The translations under genes and the position numbers were made by a program. Below, in pieces: positions 47,901 to 56,430 of a stretch of 64,000 nucleotides of DNA. Origin of the DNA: Cellvibrionaceae bacterium (lineage in GTDB: Bacteria; Pseudomonadota; Gammaproteobacteria; Pseudomonadales; Cellvibrionaceae); the NCBI GenBank assembly GCA_021151525.1, contig JAGKXD010000023.1:1-64000 (forward strand). Reading direction: 5' to 3'. The notes beneath the pieces are model-generated. The model was not told where the DNA came from. It made no database searches and worked only from the letters and a program-made list of their open reading frames with translations. The stretch's first letter is position 1, and each line of letters opens with the position of its first letter.

Positions 47901-48880
47901 TGGGCAAATTGCGCTTTGCGCAGCGCTTCTGCTGCTTCACGAATTTCGCGCTCACCACTGAGGAAAATTAAAATGTCGCCACCGCGTGGGCCACCGCTAG
48001 TTTTCTCGTGCAATTCAATTTCATGAACGGCATCAACCATAGCGCTGTAAACATCTTGCTCTGTATCCTCATCCTCATCATCTTTTGCTTTAGATTCAAA
48101 CAGAGGGCGATACCAAAGCTCAACCGGATAAGTGCGACCAGAAACTTCTATAATTGGTGCGTTATTAAAATGCTGGGAGAATTTTTCTAAATCAATTGTC
48201 GCAGAGGTAATAATTAACTTTAAATCCGGGCGACGCGGCAAAAGCTGTTTTAAATAACCCAATAAAAAATCGATATTTAAACTGCGCTCGTGGGCTTCAT
48301 CAATAATCAGCGTATCGTATTTATTTAAATAGGGATCGTTTTGGATTTCAGCCAACAAAATTCCATCGGTCATCACTTTAATTAAGGTTTGCTCACTCGA
48401 TTGATCGCTAAAACGAACTTGATAGCCAACTTTCTCACCCAATTTGGTTTGCAATTCTTCCGCAATACGTGTTGCCACTGTATTAGCCGCAATGCGGCGC
48501 GGTTGAGTGTGACCAATTAAACCTTGCGCACCTCGGCCAAGGCCTAAACAAATTTTAGGTATTTGGGTGGTCTTACCTGACCCTGTTTCGCCAGCCAACA
48601 CTACAACTTGGTTGTTTGCAATAATATGCGCGATCTCTTCTCGCTTTTCGCATACTGGCAAATCAGGAAAGTGAATTGATGTGGGAATAAGCTGCCTGCG
48701 GTTTTCCACCTTGGTTTGCGATGAAAGCAATTGCTGCTGCCACTTTTCTAAGGCTTGTTCATACGGCTTTTTAGCGCGCGCAAGTTTTTCCAGCTCGCTC
48801 AAGCGACGCAGCAACCTGTAATGGTCTTGCGCCATTACATTTACCACGGATTGTTTATATTCTAACCACTCGCTCGCCAT
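44912..48880 (-). CDS. hrpA: DEAH-box ATP-dependent RNA helicase HrpA
   Basis: A very large DEAH helicase of 1322 residues, matching bacterial HrpA. Walker A is GETGSGKTTQ (near 95), the DEAH box is LIIDEAHERSLN (near 195), with SATI (motif III) and QRKGRCGRVAEG (motif VI near 410). A ratchet/OB region and the long HrpA-specific C-terminal domain follow. HrpA acts on mRNA and stalled ribosomes. ATG at 48880 follows AGGTGA; a GTG nine bases further upstream is less likely. Confidence 0.96.
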   Translation of the reverse strand: MASEWLEYKQSVVNVMAQDHYRLLRRLSELEKLARAKKPYEQALEKWQQQLLSSQTKVENRRQLIPTSIHFPDLPVCEKREEIAHIIANNQVVVLAGETGSGKTTQIPKICLGLGRGAQGLIGHTQPRRIAANTVATRIAEELQTKLGEKVGYQVRFSDQSSEQTLIKVMTDGILLAEIQNDPYLNKYDTLIIDEAHERSLNIDFLLGYLKQLLPRRPDLKLIITSATIDLEKFSQHFNNAPIIEVSGRTYPVELWYRPLFESKAKDDEDEDTEQDVYSAMVDAVHEIELHEKTSGGPRGGDILIFLSGEREIREAAEALRKAQFAHMAVVPFYARLSLAEQQRVFASHTGRRIVLATNVAETSITVPGIRYVIDPGFARISRYSYRTKVQRLPIEPVSQASANQRKGRCGRVAEGICIRLYSEDDFNNRPAFTDAEILRTNLAAVILQMLQLKMGDIHKFPFIDAPDHRLISDGYKLLEELQAVNAKNQLTPVGTQLSKLPLDPRLARMLLAAQEQSCVRELLIIASALSVQDPRDRPAEKQQAADQSHRRFWAEFSDFAGYVNLWDYFETQRQELSQNQLRKLCKKEFLNYMRLREWRDIHHQLCVAIKELGFKANTAPAGYDPVHKALLSGLLGNLGFNHEEREYLGARNRKFGIFPGSSLIKKTPKWIMAAELIETSKLFAHTVAKIEPEWALAAAEHLVKRQYFEPHYNSHSGQVMAYEKVSLYGLTLIEKKSVIYSHIDPVICREVFIRAAFVEGQYAEHPKRKNLQRKSAVNDFFAHQQSLLKELDDLEAKSRRRDILADEQVIFEFYNEVIPEQIINLAGFENWRKKAEQENPKVLFISRETLMRHGALDVTHAQFPNELEWRGMAFPLTYHFEPNHPDDGVSIHVPMSVLHQLPEQRLEWLVPGMLRDKCINLVKSLPKSLRKHFVPVPDVVDKALAAMSPDNKPLTDALSLQLKRQTGVDVGVDAWLETQVDNYYRFNIKVVDDKGKVIASGRDLLPLREKYRAQVQQNIQSAATNIERENITQWDFESLPQAIQLQRNGIGIRAYPALVDKTTSVALQVLDNPQQALELTQRGLARLMFLQLNQAVKYLQKELLKGQEIALTFANIGSRDQVADDIIMAAIKQLALNDQQQLPRTKTEFDTRVESICDKLVAHAQEIYTHLLASLKLLVDVRKNIKQQKNALALAFALSDIQEQLKQLFYVGLVYKTPDEWLRQYSRYLKAIQLRLEKAALNPQKDKLTLLEIQPYWQKLQEYLEKEGTYVMTQNAALIDYRWWIEELRVSLFAQTLKTQIPISPKRLDKQWGLAMNYQAT

Positions 48881-48944
48881 GCCGTTCACCTGTCAAAATC
48901 AGGTGCGCATAATACCATGAGCAGAAAACAGGAGCTAAACGCAC

Positions 48945-50048
48945 TTATTGCTGCTTTCTAACCTTTAAACGCAGCACACTGGCATTTTGATCTATGACGA
49001 AATCAAATCGACCAAGAATATCTACCCCCAGTAAGCCATCAAAACCGTGTGAATTGTCCATCGGTAATTGCGCAAGAATATGCTGGTTGAACACCAGATT
49101 TTCGATGCTGATATTGGTGACCGTAAATAAAAAGCTGTCCTGTACGCCGCTTGCAGTATTTAAGTGAATGGGTTTTGTAGCTTTTATTAGCGTGGGATAT
49201 TTCGCGGTGTAACTAGCGGACAAGCCACTCAAAGAAGCACCTGTATCCAGCAACAAGCGTGCAGGATATCCCTCCACAGTAACATTTACTAAAAATTGAT
49301 TGCTTTGGCGTGTTAAGGGGATATTTATTTCTTGCGGTGTATCACTGCCATTCAATTGGGCCAAAATAACTTCTGCTTTTCGTTGCACATGCGGATCATT
49401 GGCCGCCATAAGTGCGTGATACTGCGCTTGATAAGTATCATCAAGCTGTAATAAAAGTGCAGCGAGAATAAGATGCAATTCTCCATCATTAGGATTGTAT
49501 TTTAGTAGTTCGTCGAATTGCCCCATTAACCACGCATAATCCTCATTAAACAATGAAGGTGTATCTTTTAGTCGTACCAAATAGTTTTTTATATCAGCCA
49601 AGGCTTTACTGATTTTCTGATCATCCATCTCCAATTTCAGGTAACGAAACCAAGCATCGACTGCCGCCACAACTTGTGATTGATTTTTATAAATTTGCGA
49701 TAAATACAACCAGGCGCGCGGTGCATTTTTCGCATCGCCCATTTGGGTTTGCAATAAATGAATCGCATCTTCGTATTTTGATTTGGCAATTAATTGATCA
49801 ACGCGTAGCCACGAAAATACATCGCCTACTTTTTCATCAGGCTTTACAGCAGACAAAGCTGCATCATTCGAAGGTGCTGCTTCGGCACTTGGCATTGACG
49901 AAGCTTTACCTAGCACAGACGCTTGAGTCTGAACTAATGGCTGGCTGCAGGTTTCTGTCTGGTGCACGAGGGAATGGTGATATTCACTTGCCCCATAACC
50001 CAGCGCAAATGCGGCCATAACAATTAACAATATTTTCTTATTTTGCAT
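48945..50048 (-). CDS. membrane-anchored TPR/retropepsin-like aspartic protease
   Basis: A 367-residue envelope protein. An N-terminal signal or anchor (KILLIVMAAFALGYGASEY) is followed by a low-complexity linker, then TPR-like helices (about 70-225), then a retropepsin-type domain (about 230-367). The catalytic Asp is in ARLLLDTGASLSGLS, and the C-terminal flap-and-core segment GFDGLLGVDILGRFDFVID completes the single-domain fold, which would act as a dimer. Related bacterial proteins are uncharacterised proteases. Transcribed toward nothing but hrpA, 64 bases away. Confidence 0.85.
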   Translation of the reverse strand: MQNKKILLIVMAAFALGYGASEYHHSLVHQTETCSQPLVQTQASVLGKASSMPSAEAAPSNDAALSAVKPDEKVGDVFSWLRVDQLIAKSKYEDAIHLLQTQMGDAKNAPRAWLYLSQIYKNQSQVVAAVDAWFRYLKLEMDDQKISKALADIKNYLVRLKDTPSLFNEDYAWLMGQFDELLKYNPNDGELHLILAALLLQLDDTYQAQYHALMAANDPHVQRKAEVILAQLNGSDTPQEINIPLTRQSNQFLVNVTVEGYPARLLLDTGASLSGLSASYTAKYPTLIKATKPIHLNTASGVQDSFLFTVTNISIENLVFNQHILAQLPMDNSHGFDGLLGVDILGRFDFVIDQNASVLRLKVRKQQ

Positions 50049-50338
50049 TAACTAAGACTTCAATATGGGGATCGATGGAATACTCAGTATAAGTTGCACC
50101 AACGACTGAACCAATGCCAACTAGGTCACTCGCCCGCTCACTTTTATTCAGCTGGCATTAGGTTTCGCTACCTATGATAGCGCCTCACAATCCAGTAGTT
50201 TTCAGGTCGCGGCTCTGGTGTAGCGGCCATCTCCATAGAACGATGAATTTCACCTAAGTTCATAGATGTAATACAATACGCAACTTTATGTAGGTTGCCA
50301 TAGTTAGAGAGCCTACTCCTATGTACAGTGACATTCCT

Positions 50339-51706
50339 ATGAAAAAATGGTTGACCGCCCTGATTCTTTGTTTCTTCAGTATCCACTCTTACGCCGATAT
50401 TTTTTGGCGCTTTAGAAATCCTGATGGCTCAACCAAGTGGCAATGGGTAGCCAATTTCTCCAGTAGTGTACTGATTCTAACGCTGTTAATTGTGATGGCA
50501 TTTTTGCTGCTCGCCAACCGCCGCGCTGGCCGTGCCAACCGCGAATTAAAAGATATAAAAGCTACCTTAGAAGATCGTGTAGCGCGCAGAACCGCCTCTT
50601 TAATTGAAACCACAGAAGCACTCAAAAGCCGCGAAGAATATATCACCAGTATTGTTGAATCTATGCCGCTCATGTTGATTGGTCTAAATCAGCGCATGGA
50701 AATTATTCAATGGAATCAAGTTGCTGAAACTTCTACTGGTCGCCCCATTGCCAGTGTACTCGGTAAAAATTTATGGGAAGCCTACCCTGCCATTACGCTC
50801 ACACCTGAACAAGTTGCAGAAGTATTGCACACTAAAAAAACCATGACGGTTAAACACAGCCAGCGAGATCAATATTATTTTGATATTACGATCTACGCCC
50901 TAACCGATAAAGGCGAAACTGGCGTGGTTGTTTTAGTGGACGATATAACAAAACAAATGAAAGCTGAGAACAAAGTTTCTGAGCGCGATAAAATGTCGGC
51001 CATGGGCGAATTAGCATCTGCAATGGCGTACGATATTCATCTGCCGCTGCAATCTATTTTATCCAGCCTTTTTAATGCACAAGAAAAGTTATCTGAAAAC
51101 GAAGTGAGCGCAATTAAAAGCGAGCTTTTGGACACCTTAAAAAATGCATGCTTTAGTGGCAAACAAGCATCGGCAATTATTCAAAATCTGTTGGATTTAG
51201 CCAGCAGCCATCACCACGAAAAGGCACCTGCCGATATTAAAGTATTGATGGATCAAAGTATTAATTTAGCAGACAGTTTATTTGCAGATTCATCAGGGTT
51301 AATGTTTGGTGATATACATATTACGCGTCACTACCACGATGGGCTCCCTAATATTCCCTGTTTCCAGTCGGAGCTTCAGCAAGTATTTGTTCGCCTCTTG
51401 CGCAACGCATTCCATTCACTCAATAGAGAAGCGCAAGTTAACCCTGCCATTAATATTGAGATAAGTGAGTTCTATGATTCGCTGTGGATTAAAGTACAAC
51501 ACAATGGTAAGGCTTTAAGCCCGCTCGAGCAGGAAGATATTTTCCAACCTTTCTTCTCCATTTCAGAGCGCGAACCTGCCTGTCCAGTGGAACACAGATT
51601 GTCTTACTCTTACTTTATTATTACTGATCACCACGATGGCCAAATGTCTGTGACATCCGATGAGAAATTTGGCACTTGCTTTAATATTCAATTACCACTC
51701 GCGTAA
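50339..51706 (+). CDS. PAS-containing histidine-kinase-like protein with degenerate catalytic motifs
   Basis: About 455 residues. A signal-peptide-like start (MKKWLTALILCFFSIHSYA) and a membrane helix (about 42-65) lead to a coiled coil, a PAS domain (about 105-220) and a HisKA/HATPase-like region. The H-box reads AMGELASAMAYDIHLPL, with Tyr where the phospho-acceptor His should be (GELAxxxAHE). The N-box Asn remains (LLRNAFHSL). The G1 box reads VQHNGKALSP instead of DxGxG, and the glycine-rich G2 loop is lost (EHRLSYSYFII). It is probably a pseudokinase or scaffold. An upstream ATG at 50321 is an alternative start. Confidence 0.82.
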   Translation: MKKWLTALILCFFSIHSYADIFWRFRNPDGSTKWQWVANFSSSVLILTLLIVMAFLLLANRRAGRANRELKDIKATLEDRVARRTASLIETTEALKSREEYITSIVESMPLMLIGLNQRMEIIQWNQVAETSTGRPIASVLGKNLWEAYPAITLTPEQVAEVLHTKKTMTVKHSQRDQYYFDITIYALTDKGETGVVVLVDDITKQMKAENKVSERDKMSAMGELASAMAYDIHLPLQSILSSLFNAQEKLSENEVSAIKSELLDTLKNACFSGKQASAIIQNLLDLASSHHHEKAPADIKVLMDQSINLADSLFADSSGLMFGDIHITRHYHDGLPNIPCFQSELQQVFVRLLRNAFHSLNREAQVNPAINIEISEFYDSLWIKVQHNGKALSPLEQEDIFQPFFSISEREPACPVEHRLSYSYFIITDHHDGQMSVTSDEKFGTCFNIQLPLA

Positions 51707-51719
51707 CTAAATAACGCCC

Positions 51720-51763
51720 AATAAAAAAGCCGATCATCCCTACAATGATCGGCTTTTTTATTG
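51720..51763. terminator. bidirectional terminator between the kinase-like gene and dps
   Basis: A perfect 18-bp inverted repeat AATAAAAAAGCCGATCAT / ATGATCGGCTTTTTTATT with a seven-base loop, lying between converging genes. Confidence 0.92.
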
Positions 51764-51790
51764 GGCTAAGCTAAATACTATTACACAACA

Positions 51791-52258
51791 TTATTCCAAT
51801 AAACTGCGCAGCATCCATGCCGTTTTTTCATGTAACTGAATGCGTTGCGTTAATAAATCTGCAGTGGCTTCATCATTTGCCTTTTCAACCACATCATAAA
51901 GTGAGCGCGCCGTACGCACTACAGCTTCCTGCCCTTCCACCAACAAACGAATCATATCTTGCGCCTTCGGAATTACATCTTCTTCTTTAATGCTGCTCAG
52001 CGCGACAAATTGTTTGTAAGTGCCCGGAGCATAAACACCCAGCGAACGAATACGCTCAGCAATCAAATCTACCGCCAGCGCTAATTCGGTATATTGCGTT
52101 TCAAACATTAAATGTAGAGTTTGAAACATAGGGCCCGTGACGTTCCAATGGAAGTTATGGGTTTTTAAATAAAGGGTATAAGTATCCGCCAACAACTTGG
52201 ATAAGCCTTGCGCTATATCCTGACGATCTTGCTCGTTAATACCAATATTAATATGCAT
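51791..52258 (-). CDS. dps: Dps-family DNA-binding ferritin-like protein
   Basis: A 155-residue four-helix ferritin-fold protein. The dimer-interface ferroxidase residues are present: [15 protein letters not shown] (two His) and [15 protein letters not shown] (Asp and Glu). Dps forms 12-mers that store iron, consume peroxide and protect DNA in stationary phase. It lacks a long Lys-rich N-terminal tail, so DNA binding may be weak. Gene stands alone downstream of its own promoter region. Confidence 0.94.
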   Translation of the reverse strand: MHINIGINEQDRQDIAQGLSKLLADTYTLYLKTHNFHWNVTGPMFQTLHLMFETQYTELALAVDLIAERIRSLGVYAPGTYKQFVALSSIKEEDVIPKAQDMIRLLVEGQEAVVRTARSLYDVVEKANDEATADLLTQRIQLHEKTAWMLRSLLE

Positions 52259-52324
52259 AGCAGTTCTCCTTGGTGGTTGTCCAAATCATAGCTGCACCAA
52301 AACGCACGAACCAGTAAATTTTAC

Positions 52325-52804
52325 TTATGGTGTCGATTGCTTTGAGGCTTGCGAATTAATGTAACCCATGAGTATCCATCCGCGCTTACGCTCGCGATGA
52401 CGAATATACATTTCAGCGATATCCTGAGGAACTTCTTCTGGTGTGAAATATTTAAACTGCAAGGCAACATAAAATTTTTGCAAATGCGGGAGTGCATAAC
52501 AATAACAATTGGCTTCGGCTAAACTCTTCATAGTTGCGCGCAACAAATGGCTAGCCACACCTTTATGCCGAAGCGCAGGCTCAACGCAAAGATTTCTCAA
52601 AAGAAAGCAACCTGAACGCTGCGGAATCAATCGTGCCGCTGCAATGATTTTACCCTCAAGGCTTAGGCTATAAACGTGTTCAAAGCGGCCGCATTTAACA
52701 CGGTAATTGCAGCTGGAATAAAAGCGGTTAACCAAAGGCAACCGCAATTCACTAATATGTTCGAGGGTACATTTTTCTAAATCAACAGCGAGGTCAAGCA
52801 ACAT
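52325..52804 (-). CDS. GNAT-family N-acetyltransferase
   Basis: A 159-residue protein with the acetyl-CoA-binding motif A (LLRNLCVEPALRHKGVASHLLRATM, an R/Q-x-x-G-x-A version) after a central beta strand (GKIIAAARLIPQ). Substrate unknown. It starts 12 bases after the vWA gene stop and is probably co-transcribed with it. Confidence 0.85.
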   Translation of the reverse strand: MLLDLAVDLEKCTLEHISELRLPLVNRFYSSCNYRVKCGRFEHVYSLSLEGKIIAAARLIPQRSGCFLLRNLCVEPALRHKGVASHLLRATMKSLAEANCYCYALPHLQKFYVALQFKYFTPEEVPQDIAEMYIRHRERKRGWILMGYINSQASKQSTP

Positions 52805-52815
52805 TGTGAGGACTT

Positions 52816-54951
52816 TTATTTTTGATCAGAGTTAGCAGGGTCTTCCATACTATCCAAGGGAAATAATTTGTCCATATTAGAATCATCTTCATTCATAGGT
52901 ATATGGGCTGGGTCTTCATCAGATAAATCAATTTCAGCTTTCTCTACCGGCTTTTTTGCAGATACTTTCTCTTCACCTCCCGCTTTGGCAGCACCTTTTG
53001 AATCGCCGGTAGAATTCGCCGATAAAGTCTTCTCAAACTCTGCTAACTCATCTTTTGCTTTGCCACCCATGAAAAATCTATATGCAAAGTAAAGCGCGGC
53101 AACCAGTAATAAATTACCAAGGCCAATACCAATGTAGAGCCATAAGTTGCTGGATTCTTTCTCCGGCTTTTCCTCTACAGGTTTTTGCTCTTCCTTGGGT
53201 TTAACCTCAGCAGCACTAGATGAGGCTTGCTCCGCCTTTTTAGTGGCATAGTTAAAACTATCTGCATGAAGAGTTTCATCCAAGGTTCCGCCTTCTACTA
53301 ATTCGCCTTGCGCATGAATATCAATCGTGTAATCACCTTCTTGCACAGGGGTGAATGAAAACTCCCAACGTTTACCTTCAAGCAGATTTAAAGTTTTTTC
53401 CATGTTTGCATTTTTTGAATTTTTTATACTGACACTTACTTGAGTTTTCTTAACATCTACAACTTTATCGTCAGTGGAAATTTTATAGGTATAAGTTGTT
53501 TTACCATCGTCTGCAGTAGCTTTACTTTTTTCCAAAACCATCTGACTGTCCCTAACCGTCAGGCTGTACTTAAATTCTCGCTTAAACGTTTTACCATCAA
53601 CATAGATATGCAACTCATAGTCACCTGTCGTTGGAAAGGCATCTAACGTTTGATGAAAAAATCCGTCAGCGGGTGGCGATACCGTAAAAGGAACGCTGGT
53701 ATTTTCCTCAGTTTTATCCTTAGCGACTATGGCGTTGGCCTCTATAAGACCAAGAAAATCTTTATCTGTAATTGTTTTTCCATTTTCTTGAAAGGAATAG
53801 TTGACTGCCAAGGTATCGCTGCTGTGAATATTGCTTTTTAAGGGTTCAACCACCAGTTGCAAGTTGCTGACGACAGTGACTCGACTCTGCGGTGCAATTT
53901 CTGATTTAATTTTCCATTGACCCGCTTTAGGAGTATCCGCAGTAATCAAATCGTATTTGTCCGTGCGATACCAATTAATACCATCACTCGGATTGGTCGC
54001 TGAATATTGTTTTCCATCTGGCGATTCTATAACGGTTCTATCTTCGCCCGGTTTACGAAAAATTAGTGCAGTAAACTCTTTAATACTTGCGTCTACCAAG
54101 AAGCCATTATTCTCTAAAGGCACACGCTCAGCTGGAACGGCTTGATCAAATATTTTTAAAAAGACACTCATTAGCTGATCTGCGGAAACGGCCATAGTGT
54201 AAACACCATCGGTCGCAGCTGAAACTTTTTTCAGCAGTTCCATATCCGAACTTTCAGATAAGGCAATCGTATGGATTGTATATCCTGCCGCTTTCAGACT
54301 CGGCAGGATTTCATTGATAATGCGCTGGCGCTCGGTGTTATTACCAACTGCATCTTTACCAATATCGACAACACCGTCGGTCAACAAAACGATATGAGTT
54401 TTGTAATCAGGACTGAGATTTTTTTTGTCGAAGCTAACTTCATCCAGTGCTTTACCAATATTGGTGTACATGGCCACAGAATTAATTTCATTCGATTTTG
54501 CGGCCGCTTGTTTGCGCCACGTAGCATCAACAGGTTTGAGTGGCATCAACATGTTGACTGCATTGCCGAAAGTCCAAACACCTGCGCGACTTTTATCTGG
54601 CAATAAACGCACAATCAAATCGAGTGCTGGCTTACGTAAATTTTTCGGATCTGTTTGCTTCATGCTGCCAGATACATCTATAAGCACGCGCACGTCTGAA
54701 GGTAAAATTTTTGTAGCTTTAACATCAGACTTTGGTTCGGAGGCTGCTTTTTCTTCTACAGCTGTTTTGGATTCTGACTTGGCTTTAGCTTCATCCTTTT
54801 TGGCCTCTTGCTCAGCCTTAGGTCCCACTGCTTCAGATGCAGCCGCATGCTCATCCGCGCCCGCTTTGGCTGATTCATGTGTTTGTGCAAATGCTGATGC
54901 AGCACACAAAAACCAAACCGAAAAAACAAGTAAACTTATTTTGTTTCGCAT
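52816..54951 (-). CDS. exported von Willebrand factor A domain protein, C-terminally anchored
   Basis: A 711-residue protein. A signal peptide (MRNKISLLVFSVWFLCAASAFA) precedes an Ala/Glu/Lys-rich stretch, then a vWA domain (about 85-270) with a complete MIDAS: DVSGS (Asp92), the Thr in AMYTNIGKAL and the Asp in LLTDGVVD. Beta-rich domains follow (about 290-580), then another low-complexity stretch, a membrane helix (LWLYIGIGLGNLLLVAALYF, near 605-625) and an acidic cytoplasmic tail. The layout points to a periplasmic ligand- or protein-binding scaffold anchored in the inner membrane. Function not known. Confidence 0.88.
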   Translation of the reverse strand: MRNKISLLVFSVWFLCAASAFAQTHESAKAGADEHAAASEAVGPKAEQEAKKDEAKAKSESKTAVEEKAASEPKSDVKATKILPSDVRVLIDVSGSMKQTDPKNLRKPALDLIVRLLPDKSRAGVWTFGNAVNMLMPLKPVDATWRKQAAAKSNEINSVAMYTNIGKALDEVSFDKKNLSPDYKTHIVLLTDGVVDIGKDAVGNNTERQRIINEILPSLKAAGYTIHTIALSESSDMELLKKVSAATDGVYTMAVSADQLMSVFLKIFDQAVPAERVPLENNGFLVDASIKEFTALIFRKPGEDRTVIESPDGKQYSATNPSDGINWYRTDKYDLITADTPKAGQWKIKSEIAPQSRVTVVSNLQLVVEPLKSNIHSSDTLAVNYSFQENGKTITDKDFLGLIEANAIVAKDKTEENTSVPFTVSPPADGFFHQTLDAFPTTGDYELHIYVDGKTFKREFKYSLTVRDSQMVLEKSKATADDGKTTYTYKISTDDKVVDVKKTQVSVSIKNSKNANMEKTLNLLEGKRWEFSFTPVQEGDYTIDIHAQGELVEGGTLDETLHADSFNYATKKAEQASSSAAEVKPKEEQKPVEEKPEKESSNLWLYIGIGLGNLLLVAALYFAYRFFMGGKAKDELAEFEKTLSANSTGDSKGAAKAGGEEKVSAKKPVEKAEIDLSDEDPAHIPMNEDDSNMDKLFPLDSMEDPANSDQK

Positions 54952-55040
54952 AATAGAGGCCTTCTGTCAGGCGGCAATAGAATTAAATATCGCAATATAA
55001 TTGCGCAGGTACGGGCAATATCTTCATTCATTTATAGCAC

Positions 55041-55106
55041 CAAAATGGCAAATCGCCATTTTCCTGACACTTGAAATAAAAAAAGCCAGCAAAGCTGGCT
55101 TTTTTA
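55041..55106 (-). terminator. terminator and companion hairpin between two minus-strand genes
   Basis: On the minus strand AAAAAGCCAGC-TTT-GCTGGCTTTTTTT is a strong intrinsic terminator at 55076-55106 for the membrane protein gene upstream. A second perfect hairpin (AAAATGGC/GCCATTTT, 55041-55061) follows it. Confidence 0.85.
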
Positions 55107-55114
55107 AACGAAAA

Positions 55115-55633
55115 CTAATCTCGGATTGCCCGTATGGGAATCTCTCCTTTCAACAACTCCTCTCGGGCCTCATATTCATCCTTACTTAATCCTCGAGATG
55201 ATCTAGCAACAGAGCTTTCATGTCGGCGTCCCTCGTGGTGACCAAGGCGACGCGAGTTTTGCGTAGGGGTTGAGCGCGAACTCGTCTTGCGCGAGGATTT
55301 ATCTTCACCAGCTTTACGCGTAAATATGACAAACACCGAAACCAAAATAATTCCGATTAACCAAATACCTATCATGACTTTTATGAGTGGCAATATCGCT
55401 GGCAAGCCTTGCGACATCCCCTCAAATACCAAGGTGTAAATCGCGGGAGCCATGGTCATAGTTTGCGCATCTATCGCATAGGGCGTAAACAAAATTGTCA
55501 TGACAGTGACAACTGCGCTATAGCGGACAAAACGCCATGCCCACAGGAACATCCACCAAGCGGCGATGGTGCAGCCAAGGCTGCCGGCAAAATAAATCGC
55601 CCATGCGTATTGAATTGTGGTTAATTGATTCAT
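55115..55633 (-). CDS. inner membrane protein with Arg/Ser-rich tail
   Basis: A 172-residue protein with three hydrophobic segments (YAWAIYFAGSLGCTIAAWWMFLWAWRF, YSAVVTVMTILFTPYAI, LPLIKVMIGIWLIGIILVSVFVIF) and a C-terminal cytoplasmic tail rich in Arg, Ser and His (SSRKTSSRSTPTQNSRRL). I do not recognise the family. ATG at 55633 is supported by GGAGAG; a GTG-type extension upstream would overlap the YcgN gene. It lies 11 bases from that gene. Confidence 0.7.
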   Translation of the reverse strand: MNQLTTIQYAWAIYFAGSLGCTIAAWWMFLWAWRFVRYSAVVTVMTILFTPYAIDAQTMTMAPAIYTLVFEGMSQGLPAILPLIKVMIGIWLIGIILVSVFVIFTRKAGEDKSSRKTSSRSTPTQNSRRLGHHEGRRHESSVARSSRGLSKDEYEAREELLKGEIPIRAIRD

Positions 55634-55644
55634 GGATTCTCTCC

Positions 55645-56085
55645 TTACACCCAACGCACAACGTAATCTTCAAGATCATCGACCTTGACGGAATTTTCGT
55701 GCACCACCAGCCCCGCCACCGACATACCCGCTTTGTGTACCGAATCCGGATCGCCCGAAACCAGCGGATGCCAATCAAACAGTGGAACGCCTTCATCAAT
55801 TAAACGATAGGCGCAGGTTTCAGGCAACCAGTAAGTATCTTTAACCGATTCCGGAGTGAGGGTTATGCAATCGGGAATATGCTTTTGGCGCTCTGAGTAC
55901 ACTTGGCATTTGCACGAATCGTGATCGAGAAAACGACAGGCAACCTTGGTGTAGTAGACATCGCCCGTATCCTCATCTTCCAATTTGTGCAGACAACATT
56001 TGCCACAACCATCGCACAGAGATTCAAACTCCGTTTGCGACATCTCATGTAATTTTTTCGCTCGCCAAAAAACTTGTACTGGCAT
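55645..56085 (-). CDS. ycgN: YcgN-family Cys-cluster protein (UPF0260)
   Basis: A 146-residue protein with the family pattern FWRAKKLHEM...WESLCDGCGKCC-type start (here FESLCDGCGKCCLHKLEDEDTG), then CRFLDHDSCKCQVYSERQK and LPETCAYRLIDEG. Eight Cys in CxxC-like clusters suggest a metal or Fe-S site. Function unknown. It belongs to the conserved rnd-ycgL-ycgN group found in pseudomonads and relatives. Confidence 0.93.
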   Translation of the reverse strand: MPVQVFWRAKKLHEMSQTEFESLCDGCGKCCLHKLEDEDTGDVYYTKVACRFLDHDSCKCQVYSERQKHIPDCITLTPESVKDTYWLPETCAYRLIDEGVPLFDWHPLVSGDPDSVHKAGMSVAGLVVHENSVKVDDLEDYVVRWV

Positions 56086-56108
56086 TTTACTTAACCTGTC
56101 TCGTTTGA

Positions 56109-56402
56109 TTAACCAGAAAGCTTTGAATTTTTGGCGCGCATTTCCTGCATTTCTGGATCTTGCTGATTACGCGGTGGCATTTGTAAATAATAGCCTTGCG
56201 ATTCCAGAGATTCTGCGACTTTTTCTACGCTCACACGCGCCAATTTTTTATCGGGCGTGAGCAACAGCACCATAGCCGGTTGCGGTGTACCGAATAGTTT
56301 TAATAGCTCTTCTGGAACCTTGGTTAAACCTTCTTCCTTTTTAACGTAAAGATACATGCCCTCTTCTTTTGGGCTGCGATAAATCTGGCAAATAATTTTC
56401 AT
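56109..56402 (-). CDS. ycgL: YcgL domain protein
   Basis: A 97-residue protein starting [20 protein letters not shown], the standard YcgL N-terminus, followed by the family core [20 protein letters not shown]. Function unknown. The longer frame starting at 56504 overlaps rnd and is rejected. It sits between rnd and ycgN on the same strand. Confidence 0.93.
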   Translation of the reverse strand: MKIICQIYRSPKEEGMYLYVKKEEGLTKVPEELLKLFGTPQPAMVLLLTPDKKLARVSVEKVAESLESQGYYLQMPPRNQQDPEMQEMRAKNSKLSG

Positions 56403-56430
56403 GCGCTTTTCGTACTCAATAGCAATATGC

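Noticed and set aside
54425..55000. A 191-codon plus-strand open frame opposite the vWA gene
   Set aside because: It is fully antisense to the signal peptide and vWA coding sequence and has no independent support.
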